Assembly: GCF_014650875.1 (NCBI RefSeq)
Contig: NZ_BMVU01000016.1
Location: forward strand, 62,001 to 126,000
Length of the DNA: 64,000 nucleotides
Direction of reading: 5' to 3'
Origin: Streptomyces minutiscleroticus
GTDB taxonomy: Bacteria > Actinomycetota > Actinomycetes > Streptomycetales > Streptomycetaceae
Shown piece by piece: positions 1 through 7,144 of the stretch. The first letter of the stretch is position 1, and each line of letters begins with the position of its first letter. The position numbers and the translations under genes were made by a program. Below the pieces are notes generated by a model. The model did not search any database and had not been told where the DNA came from. It was given only the letters and a program-made list of their open reading frames with translations.

Positions 1-75
1 TCGGCGGGGAGCAAGTCATCCCACGCAGAGCCCACGGGTTCGACTTCGGATCATCCCCGCGTCGGCGGGGAACAG
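1..75 (-). CRISPR. End of a type I-E-like CRISPR array (one partial and one full repeat)
   Basis: A full 28-base repeat lies at 48-75 and its last 14 bases recur at 1-14. Between them is a 33-base spacer at 15-47, so the unit is 61 bases, as in type I-E systems. The core is CCCCGCGTCGGCGGGG, a short palindrome. By analogy with other I-E repeats the transcribed strand is probably the minus strand. The last bases differ between copies (gagcaa against gaacag), so 48-75 is probably the terminal repeat. The rest of the array and any cas genes lie left of the window. Only two copies are visible, so the call rests on spacing and repeat type. Confidence 0.8.
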
Positions 76-149
76 ACCACCACCTTGATCGGCCTTCGGT
101 CCGACCACGAGCCGCTCTTCCCCAAGTCACCCGAAGGAGTGATCGCAGC

Positions 150-2201
150 GTGAGCACGCCCTATCCGTTCACGGCCGTCGTCGGACAGGACGACCTGCGG
201 CTGGCGCTGCTGCTGAACGCCGTCTCGCCCGCGGTGGGCGGCGTGCTGGTGCGCGGCGAGAAGGGCACCGCGAAGTCCACCGCCGTGCGCGCGCTGTCGG
301 CGCTGCTGCCCGCGGTCGACGTCGTGCCCGGGTGCCGGTTCTCCTGCGACCCCGCGGCGCCGGACCCGGCGTGCCCGGACGGGCCCCACGAGGCCGGTCC
401 CGGCGCCATCCGCCCCGCCCGCATGGTCGAGCTGCCCGTCGGCGCCTCCGAGGACCGGCTCGTCGGCGCGCTCGACATCGAGCGGGCGCTCTCGGAGGGC
501 GTGAAGGCCTTCGAGCCGGGCCTGCTGGCCGACGCGCACCGCGGCATCCTTTACGTGGACGAAGTCAACTTGTTGCACGACCATCTGGTCGACCTGCTTC
601 TCGACGCGGCCGCCATGGGCGCCTCCTACGTCGAGCGCGAGGGCGTCTCCGTGCGGCACGCCGCCCGGTTCCTGCTGGTCGGCACCATGAACCCGGAGGA
701 GGGCGAGCTGCGCCCGCAGCTGCTCGACCGGTTCGGGCTGACCGTCGAGGTCGCGGCCTCGCGCGAGCCCGACCAGCGGGTGGAGGTCGTCCGGCGGCGG
801 CTCGCGTACGACGACGACCCGGAGGGCTTCGCCGCGCGCTTCGGCGCGGACGAGTCGGCGCTGCGGGCGCGGATCGTGGCGGCCCGCGCGCTGCTGCCGT
901 CCGTGCGGCTCGGCGACGGCGCGCTGCGGCAGATCGCGGCGACCTGCGCGGCCTTCGAGGTCGACGGCATGCGCGCGGACATCGTGATGGCGCGCACGGC
1001 GACCGCGCTGGCCGCCTGGGCGGGGCGTACGGACGTGCTCGCCGAGGACGTCCGGCAGGCCGCGCTGCTGGCGCTGCCGCACCGGCGCCGCCGCAACCCC
1101 TTCGACGCGCCCGGCCTGGACGAGGACAAGCTCGACGAGACGCTGGAGCAGTTCGGCTCCGGCGAGGACGGGGACGGGGACGACGACCCGGACCCGGACG
1201 GGCCCGGTGGCGGCGGGCGGCCGCCGCAGGACGGTCCCGACACGTCCGGGGGACCGCAGGACGGACAGGACGCGGCCGACGCCCCGGCGGACGGTGACAC
1301 TGGCGCGCGGCCCGAGGCCGGCGAGGGCGGGTCCCCGCAGGCCTCCGGCGGCGAGCAGCAGCCCGCCCGGGCCGCGGACCCCTTCCGTACGAAGGTGCTG
1401 ACCGTGCCGGGCCTGGGCGAGGGCACCGCGGGGCGGCGCTCCCGCGCGCGCACCGAGCACGGCCGGACCACGGGCGCCCGGCGGCCGCGCGGCGCGCTCA
1501 CCAAGCTGCACCTGGCGGCGACCGTGCAGGCCGCGGCCCCGCACCAGCGGGCGCGCGGCCGGTCGGGCCGCGGCCTGGTGGTGCGCCGGGACGACCTGCG
1601 GCAGGCGGTGCGGGAGGGGCACGAGTCCAATCTCGTGCTGTTCGTCGTGGACGCGTCCGGGTCGATGGCGGCCCGGCAGCGCATGGGCGCGGTCAAGGGC
1701 GCCGTGCTGTCGCTGCTGCTCGACGCCTACCAGCGGCGGGACAAGGTGGGTCTGGTGACCTTCCGGGGCTCGGCGGCCGACGTGGCGCTGCCGCCCACCT
1801 CCTCGGTGGACGCGGCGGCGACCCGCCTGGAGTCGCTGCCCACGGGCGGCCGGACGCCGCTCGCGGCGGGGCTGCTGAAGGCCCACGACGTGCTGCGGGT
1901 GGAGCGGCTGCGCGATCCGGCGCGCCGCCCGCTGGTGGTCGTGGTGACGGACGGGCGGGCCACCGGCGGGCCGGAGCCCGTCGCGCTCGCCGGACGCGCG
2001 GCACGGCTGTTCGCGGCCGACGGGGTCGCCTCGGTCGTCGTGGACTGCGAGTCGGGGCCGGTGCGCCTGGGCCTCGCCGGGAAGCTCGCCGGCGAGCTGG
2101 GCGGCACCGCCGTGACGCTGGACGAACTGCGGGCGGACTCGATCGCCGGGCTCGTGAGGGACGTACGGGACGCGCAGGGCGTGTCGAAGAGGGCCGCGTA
2201 A
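150..2201 (+). CDS. Cobaltochelatase/magnesium-chelatase-like ChlI-ChlD fusion subunit
   Basis: 683 residues combining both helper subunits of a class I metal chelatase. The N-terminal AAA+ domain has Walker A GEKGTAKST at about 36-44 and a Walker B region GILYVDEVNLL near 131. An acidic, Pro/Gly-rich linker spans about 335-425. The C-terminal von Willebrand A domain carries the MIDAS motif DASGSMA near residue 500. In actinobacteria such proteins are thought to power CobN-type cobalt insertion into hydrogenobyrinic acid diamide. CobN itself is not visible and the CRISPR array sits directly upstream. The GTG start has a GGAG site 11 bases before it. The stop overlaps the cobO start by one base (TAATG), so the two are coupled. 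Confidence 0.9.
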   Translation: MSTPYPFTAVVGQDDLRLALLLNAVSPAVGGVLVRGEKGTAKSTAVRALSALLPAVDVVPGCRFSCDPAAPDPACPDGPHEAGPGAIRPARMVELPVGASEDRLVGALDIERALSEGVKAFEPGLLADAHRGILYVDEVNLLHDHLVDLLLDAAAMGASYVEREGVSVRHAARFLLVGTMNPEEGELRPQLLDRFGLTVEVAASREPDQRVEVVRRRLAYDDDPEGFAARFGADESALRARIVAARALLPSVRLGDGALRQIAATCAAFEVDGMRADIVMARTATALAAWAGRTDVLAEDVRQAALLALPHRRRRNPFDAPGLDEDKLDETLEQFGSGEDGDGDDDPDPDGPGGGGRPPQDGPDTSGGPQDGQDAADAPADGDTGARPEAGEGGSPQASGGEQQPARAADPFRTKVLTVPGLGEGTAGRRSRARTEHGRTTGARRPRGALTKLHLAATVQAAAPHQRARGRSGRGLVVRRDDLRQAVREGHESNLVLFVVDASGSMAARQRMGAVKGAVLSLLLDAYQRRDKVGLVTFRGSAADVALPPTSSVDAAATRLESLPTGGRTPLAAGLLKAHDVLRVERLRDPARRPLVVVVTDGRATGGPEPVALAGRAARLFAADGVASVVVDCESGPVRLGLAGKLAGELGGTAVTLDELRADSIAGLVRDVRDAQGVSKRAA

Positions 2202-2800
2202 TGCCGCAGGGGAAGCCGAGCGTCGTGCCGGACGACGGTCTGACGACGCGTCAGCGGCGCAACCGCCCGCTCGTCGTCGTGCACACCGGCGTCGGCAAGG
2301 GCAAGTCGACGGCCGCCTTCGGGCTCGCGCTGCGCGCCTGGAACCAGGGGTGGCCGATCGGGGTGTTCCAGTTCGTCAAGTCGGCGAAGTGGAAGGTCGG
2401 CGAGGAGAACGCGCTGCGCGTGCTCGGGGCCTCCGGCGAGGGCGGCACCGTCGACTGGCACAAGATGGGCGAGGGCTGGTCCTGGGTCCAGCGCGACGCG
2501 CAGATGGACAACGAGGAGAAGGCCCGCGAGGGCTGGGAGCAGGTCAAGCGCGACCTGGCCGCCGAGACGTACCGGCTGTACGTGCTGGACGAGTTCGCGT
2601 ACCCGATGCACTGGGGGTGGGTCGACACCGACGAGGTGATCGACGTGCTGCGCGACCGGCCCGGCACCCAGCACGTGGTGATCACCGGTCGGAACGCGCC
2701 GGGGAAGCTGGTGGACTTCGCGGACCTCGTCACCGACATGTCGAAGGTCAAGCACCCGATGGACGCCGGCCAGAAGGGCCAGAGGGGCATCGAGTGGTGA
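2201..2800 (+). CDS. cobO: Cob(I)yrinic acid a,c-diamide adenosyltransferase
   Basis: 199 residues, the usual size for CobO/BtuR. It transfers the 5'-deoxyadenosyl group of ATP to the cobalt of cob(I)yrinic acid diamide. The P-loop is HTGVGKGKSTAA near residues 27-38 and is followed by the typical VFQFVKSAKWKVGEE and VLDEFAYPMHWGWV segments. It overlaps the chelatase gene by one base upstream and cobB by four bases downstream (GTGA), so it sits in one coupled cob operon. Confidence 0.95.
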   Translation: MPQGKPSVVPDDGLTTRQRRNRPLVVVHTGVGKGKSTAAFGLALRAWNQGWPIGVFQFVKSAKWKVGEENALRVLGASGEGGTVDWHKMGEGWSWVQRDAQMDNEEKAREGWEQVKRDLAAETYRLYVLDEFAYPMHWGWVDTDEVIDVLRDRPGTQHVVITGRNAPGKLVDFADLVTDMSKVKHPMDAGQKGQRGIEW

Positions 2801-4437
2801 CGTCCGTCCCCCGGCTGGTCGTCGCCGCGCCCTCCTCGGGCAGCGGCAAGACCACCGTCGCCACGGGGCTGATGGCCGCGTTCGCCGCGCGGGGGCTCGC
2901 CGTGTCCCCGCACAAGGTCGGACCGGACTACATCGACCCCGGGTACCACGCTCTCGCCACCGGGCGCGTCGGGCGCAACCTCGACGCGTACCTGTGCGGG
3001 CCGGAGCTGGTCGCGCCGCTGTTCGCGCACGGCGCGCGCGGCTGCGGCCTGGCCGTGGTCGAGGGCGTGATGGGGCTGTTCGACGGGGCCGCGGGCCAGG
3101 GCGGGCTGGCGTCCACGGCGCACGTGGCGAAGCTGCTGCGGGCGCCCGTGGTGCTCGTCGTCGACGCCTCGTCGCAGTCGCGGTCGGTCGCCGCGCTGGT
3201 GCACGGCTTCGCGTCCTGGGACCCGCAGGTGCGGGTCGCCGGGGTGATCCTGAACAAGGTGGCGTCCGACCGGCACGAGGAGCTGCTGCGGGAGGCGCTG
3301 GACGAGTCCGGTGTCCCGGTGCTCGGCGTGCTGCGGCGCGCGGAGCGGGTGCACACGCCGTCGCGCCACCTGGGCCTGGTCCCGGCCGCGGAGCGGCACG
3401 GCGAGGCCGTGGCGGCCGTGGCGGAGCTGGCGGAGCGGGTGCGGGCCGGATGCGACCTGGACGCGCTGCTGGCCCTGGCGCGCAGCGCGCCCGCGCTGCC
3501 GGACGCGCCGTGGGACCCGGCTGCGGCGGTCGCCGGGGCGTTCCCGGCACCCGGCGCAGGGGACCCGGCCGCCGGGCCCGGAGCACAGGACCGCGGGGCC
3601 GCCGGGCCCGGCCCGGCGCACGCCGGTGAGCGGCGCCCGGGCGCCGACGGCGGGCCCTGCACGGCCGCGGACGGGCGTCCGGCGCGTACGGAGGGCCGTC
3701 CGGCGGCGGGCGGCGGGCGGCCGGGGTCCGCGGGCGGACGTCCGGCAGGCGCGGACGGGCTCCCGGCGTACGCCGGGCCGGCCGGCGCGGGCGGGTACCA
3801 GCCCGTGGCCGGCGGACGGCCGGGGTCCGCGGGCCGTCCCGTCGTCGCCGTCGCCGGCGGGCCCGCCTTCACCTTCTCCTACGCCGAGCACGCCGAGCTG
3901 CTGGCCGCCGCCGGCGCCGAGGTCGCCGTCTTCGACCCGCTGCGCGACGAGGCGCTGCCCGAGGGCACGCGCGGGCTGGTGATCGGCGGCGGGTTCCCCG
4001 AGGTGTACGCGACCGAGCTGTCGGCCAACGAGCCGCTGCGCAAGGCGGTGGCCGACCTGGCGGCGGCCGGCGCGCCCGTCGCCGCCGAGTGCGCCGGCCT
4101 GCTCTACCTCACCCGCGAACTGGACGGGCACCCCATGTGCGGGGTGCTCGACGCCACCGCGCGCATGACCGGGCGGCTCACGCTCGGCTACCGCGACGCC
4201 GTGGCCGTCGGCGACAGCGTGCTGGCCGCCGCCGGCACCCGGATGCGCGGGCACGAGTTCCACCGGACCGCCGTCGAGCCCGGCGCCGGCGCGGCCCCCG
4301 CCTGGGGCGTGCGCACGCCCCGGCCGCGGACCGAGGGTTTCGTCCAGCGGGGTGTGCACGCGAGCTACCTGCACACGCACTGGGCCTCCGCGCCCGGCGC
4401 CGCCCGCCGTCTTACCGAAAGGTGTGTCACGTCATGA
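2797..4437 (+). CDS. cobB: Cobyrinic acid a,c-diamide synthase with a long Gly/Pro/Ala-rich linker
   Basis: 546 residues, longer than the roughly 450-480 usual for CobB/CbiA. It amidates the a and c side chains of the corrin ring using glutamine and ATP. The N-terminal DTBS-like ATP domain has the P-loop PSSGSGKTT and the segment HKVGPDYIDPGYH. The C-terminal class I glutaminase-like domain has the nucleophile in ECAGLLYL (Cys432) and late HGV/HTHW-type segments. Between them, residues about 246-345 are low-complexity, with repeated GRP and GSAGGRP units. An 18-base stretch beginning cggccgggg occurs twice, at 3718 and 3817, exactly 99 bases apart, which suggests internal duplication. GTGA overlap with cobO sets the GTG start. 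Confidence 0.92.
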   Translation: MTSVPRLVVAAPSSGSGKTTVATGLMAAFAARGLAVSPHKVGPDYIDPGYHALATGRVGRNLDAYLCGPELVAPLFAHGARGCGLAVVEGVMGLFDGAAGQGGLASTAHVAKLLRAPVVLVVDASSQSRSVAALVHGFASWDPQVRVAGVILNKVASDRHEELLREALDESGVPVLGVLRRAERVHTPSRHLGLVPAAERHGEAVAAVAELAERVRAGCDLDALLALARSAPALPDAPWDPAAAVAGAFPAPGAGDPAAGPGAQDRGAAGPGPAHAGERRPGADGGPCTAADGRPARTEGRPAAGGGRPGSAGGRPAGADGLPAYAGPAGAGGYQPVAGGRPGSAGRPVVAVAGGPAFTFSYAEHAELLAAAGAEVAVFDPLRDEALPEGTRGLVIGGGFPEVYATELSANEPLRKAVADLAAAGAPVAAECAGLLYLTRELDGHPMCGVLDATARMTGRLTLGYRDAVAVGDSVLAAAGTRMRGHEFHRTAVEPGAGAAPAWGVRTPRPRTEGFVQRGVHASYLHTHWASAPGAARRLTERCVTS

Positions 4438-5171
4438 GCGAGGGCTACAGGCTGGTCGGGGTCGGTGTCGGGCCCGGGGATCCCGAGCTCGTGACCGTCA
4501 AGGGCGTCAACGCCCTGCGCGCGGCGGACGTCGTCGTCGTGCCCGTCATGGACACCGGCGAGCGCGGGCGCGCCGAGGCGACCGTGCTGCACTACGTACC
4601 GCAGGAGAGGATCGTCCGGGTCGTCTTCGCGCTCAACGAGCGGTCCGACCGGGCGCGCCGCGAGGCCGCCTGGGACGCGGCGGGCGAGCGTGTCGCCGCG
4701 CTGCTGCGCGCCCACGGCACGGTCGCCTTCGCCACCATCGGCGACCCCAACGTGTACTCGACGTTCACCTACCTGGCGCACACGATCGCCCGGCTGGTGC
4801 CGGGCACCGAGGTCGCGACCGTACCGGGCATCACCGCGATGCAGGACCTGGCCGCCCGCTCCGGCGCCGTGCTGACCGAGGGCACCGAGCCCCTGACGCT
4901 GGTCCCGGTCACCGCCGGGGCCGCCGTCCTGAAGGACGCGCTGAACGGGCCCGGCACCGTGGTCGCGTACAAGTTCGGGCGGCTCGCCGAGGACGTCGCC
5001 GCGGCGCTGCGCGAGACCGGGCGCCTGGACGACGCCGTGTGGGGCTCGGCGCTCGGCCTGGACGGTGAGGACATCCGTCCGGCGGCGGAGCTCGACGGCG
5101 GTCCGCTGCCGTACCTGTCGACGCTGATCGCGCCCGCGCGGCGCGACGGGAGTCGGGGCGGGAAGCTGTGA
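4434..5171 (+). CDS. cobI: Precorrin-2 C20-methyltransferase
   Basis: 245 residues of the tetrapyrrole methylase (SUMT-like) fold. It adds the S-adenosylmethionine-derived methyl at C20 of precorrin-2. The N-terminal VGVGPGDPELVTVKG and the internal FATIGDPNVYSTFTYL motifs are typical of CobI/CbiL. The ATG overlaps the cobB stop (ATGA). It is the last gene of the first cob block. A strong hairpin follows at 5197-5225 and a convergent ZIP transporter comes next. The sequence does not show whether cobalt is already in the substrate. Confidence 0.93.
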   Translation: MSEGYRLVGVGVGPGDPELVTVKGVNALRAADVVVVPVMDTGERGRAEATVLHYVPQERIVRVVFALNERSDRARREAAWDAAGERVAALLRAHGTVAFATIGDPNVYSTFTYLAHTIARLVPGTEVATVPGITAMQDLAARSGAVLTEGTEPLTLVPVTAGAAVLKDALNGPGTVVAYKFGRLAEDVAAALRETGRLDDAVWGSALGLDGEDIRPAAELDGGPLPYLSTLIAPARRDGSRGGKL

Positions 5172-5196
5172 GCGCCCCGGCCCGGCCGGCACGGCG

Positions 5197-5225
5197 CGGG
5201 GCCGCGGGAGCCGTCCGCGGCCCCG
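5197..5225. terminator. Bidirectional hairpin between cobI and the ZIP gene
   Basis: A perfect 11-base-pair stem (5197-5207 with 5215-5225) has a 7-base loop. It lies between two convergent genes, in the position expected of a shared terminator. There is no U-tract, which is common for Streptomyces terminators. Confidence 0.65.
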
Positions 5226-5248
5226 GCCCGCACCGTCCCGCGGGCGGC

Positions 5249-5977
5249 TCAGTGGGCCACGCCCACCACCAGCCAGATGAACGCCGCCCCGGCGACCGTG
5301 CACAGCAGGGTGGACCGGGCGGGGTGCTCGTGGTGCGCCTCGGGCAGGATCTCGGCGGCCGCGAGGTAGAGCAGCGCGCCGCCGAAGAGGCCGAGATAGC
5401 CGCCGAGCCACTGCTCCGGGATGGTGAACGCCAGGGTCGAGGCGGCGCCCGCGACGGGTGCGACGGCGTCGGCGGCCAGCATCACCAGCGCCTTGCGCCG
5501 CGCGTTGCCGTACAGGCTCGCCAGCGTGTACGTGTTGAAGCCGTCCGCGAAGTCGTGGGCGACCACCGCCAGCGCCACCGCGACGCCCATGCTCTCGCCC
5601 ACCTGGAAGGCCGCGCCGATCGCGATGCCGTCCATGGCGCTGTGGGCGACCATGGCGGCCGCCGCGGTGAGGCCCACCTCGGGCGCGCGGTGGCCGTGCT
5701 CGTCGCCGCCGTGGCCCGCCCGGCGGCCGGTGAGCAGCCGTTCCACCAGATGGGCGAGGAGGAACCCGGCGACGAACAGCAGCAGCGCCGCCGGGACGCC
5801 GAACACCTCGCCGCCCGCGGCCTCCAGCGCCTCGGGCAGCAGGTCCAGGCCGACCACGCCGAGCATCAGGCCGCCGGCCAGCCCCAGCACGAGGTGGCGC
5901 CGGTCGGTGACGCGCTGCGCCGTCCAGCCGCCGGCCAGCGTCATCAGGAACGCGCCGAGCGCGACGAACACCGCCAT
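5249..5977 (-). CDS. ZIP-family divalent metal transporter
   Basis: 242 residues, almost entirely hydrophobic, with about seven to eight membrane segments. The two signature helices are visible: HSAMDGIAIGAAF (metal ligands H, D, G) and HDFADGFNTYTLASL. The loop between the early helices is His-rich (GHGGDEHGHRAPE), as usual in ZIP proteins. It probably imports zinc or another divalent metal. Its place inside the cobalamin region makes cobalt supply a reasonable guess, but that is inference from position only. It is on the opposite strand from the cob genes and faces cobI. I saw no clear Zur-type operator upstream. Confidence 0.88.
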   Translation of the reverse strand: MAVFVALGAFLMTLAGGWTAQRVTDRRHLVLGLAGGLMLGVVGLDLLPEALEAAGGEVFGVPAALLLFVAGFLLAHLVERLLTGRRAGHGGDEHGHRAPEVGLTAAAAMVAHSAMDGIAIGAAFQVGESMGVAVALAVVAHDFADGFNTYTLASLYGNARRKALVMLAADAVAPVAGAASTLAFTIPEQWLGGYLGLFGGALLYLAAAEILPEAHHEHPARSTLLCTVAGAAFIWLVVGVAH

Positions 5978-6108
5978 ACGTTCTTGCTAACCGATCACCC
6001 CGTGTTCACGCATGTCCGCACCCCCGCCGGACCGCTTGCGCGGCGGGTGCGCCGATGACTTCGCCGACCGCGCCGACCGCGCCGACTTCCAGGAGAGGAC
6101 CCCGTCCC

Positions 6109-6927
6109 ATGGCCGATGCCCCCGCAGGCAAGGTGACCTTCGTCGGAGCCGGGCCCGGCGCCGCCGATCTGCTGACGTTCCGGGCCGCCCGCGCCATCGC
6201 CGAGGCCGACGTCGTGATCTGGGCGGCCAGCCTGGTGCAGGCCGAGGTGCTGGAGCACGCGCGTGAGGACGCCGAGATCCTCGACTCGGCGGCCATGTCC
6301 CTGGAGGAGGTGGTGGCCGTCTACGGGCGGGCCGCCGCCGAGGGCCTGAAGGTGGCCCGCGTGCACTCCGGCGACCCGGCCCTGTGGGGCGGTACGCAGG
6401 AGCAGCTGGACCGGTGCGCGGAGATCGGCGTCGAGACCGAGATCGTCCCGGGCGTGTCCGCGTTCTCCGCCGTCGCCGCGCTGGCCGGGCGGGAGCTGAC
6501 GATCCCCGAGGTCGCCCAGTCGGTGATCCTCACCCGGCTCGGCGGCGGCAAGACGCCGATGCCGCCCGGCGAGGAGGTCCGCGAGTTCGCCCGGCACGGC
6601 ACCACCATGGCGCTGTTCCTGTCGGCGGCCCGCAGCGGCCAGCTCGTGCGGGAGCTGCTGGAGGGCGGCTACCCGACCTCGACCCCGGTCGTGATCGCCT
6701 ACCGGGCGACCTGGCCGGACGAGCTGGTCGTGCGGTGCACGATCGGCACGCTGGAGGAGACCGTCAAGGAGCACAAGCTGTGGAAGCACACGCTGTTCCT
6801 GGTCGGCCCGGCGCTCGACGCGCACGGCACGCGCTCGCACCTGTACCACCCCGGCCACTTCCACGGCTTCCGCAGGGCCGACCCGGAGGCCCGCAGGGCG
6901 CTGCGCGCGCGGGGTGCCACGCCGTGA
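6109..6927 (+). CDS. cobM: Precorrin-4 C11-methyltransferase
   Basis: 272 residues of the tetrapyrrole methylase family. It methylates C11 of precorrin-4 (CobM/CbiF). The N-terminal KVTFVGAGPGAADLLTFRAA motif, VHSGDPALWG, and LTRLGGGKTPMPPGE are characteristic. The ATG at 6109 is chosen because AGGAGAGG lies 10 bases upstream (6091-6098); upstream in-frame codons give a low-complexity Ala/Thr/Pro leader. It opens the second cob block. The 131 bases before it show no riboswitch-like B12 box. Confidence 0.93.
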   Translation: MADAPAGKVTFVGAGPGAADLLTFRAARAIAEADVVIWAASLVQAEVLEHAREDAEILDSAAMSLEEVVAVYGRAAAEGLKVARVHSGDPALWGGTQEQLDRCAEIGVETEIVPGVSAFSAVAALAGRELTIPEVAQSVILTRLGGGKTPMPPGEEVREFARHGTTMALFLSAARSGQLVRELLEGGYPTSTPVVIAYRATWPDELVVRCTIGTLEETVKEHKLWKHTLFLVGPALDAHGTRSHLYHPGHFHGFRRADPEARRALRARGATP

Positions 6928-7144
6928 CCGCCGCGATCAGCGTCGCCGGTACGGGGACGGGGGCGCCCCTTCGTCCGCGCGCGGCGGCACCGGCCGGTGC
7001 CGGGTCCGCGCGCGGCGGCGTCCGGCCCCGGCCGTCCCGGGTCGCGCCGCCGCCCGGCGGCGGCGCGGCCCGGTGCGCGGCGACCCACCCCGTCCTTACG
7101 CCGTGGGGCGAGCGGCCCCCGGCGCACACCGAAGGAGTACTGCA
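6928..7144 (+). repeat. Intercistronic gap with a 16-base direct repeat and a strong hairpin
   Basis: The 217-base gap between cobM and the cbiG-cobJ fusion holds a 16-base direct repeat (gtccgcgcgcggcggc at 6973-6988 and 7004-7019, 31 bases apart). It also has a 12-base-pair perfect inverted repeat at 7043-7054/7056-7067. No coding frame here looks real. The hairpin may slow transcription or protect the mRNA inside the operon, or mark the end of a cobM transcript. Confidence 0.6.

Noticed and set aside
5978..6108. B12 riboswitch before cobM
   Set aside because: No B12-box-like sequence or long structured leader is visible here or before 150. A riboswitch may lie upstream of the window.
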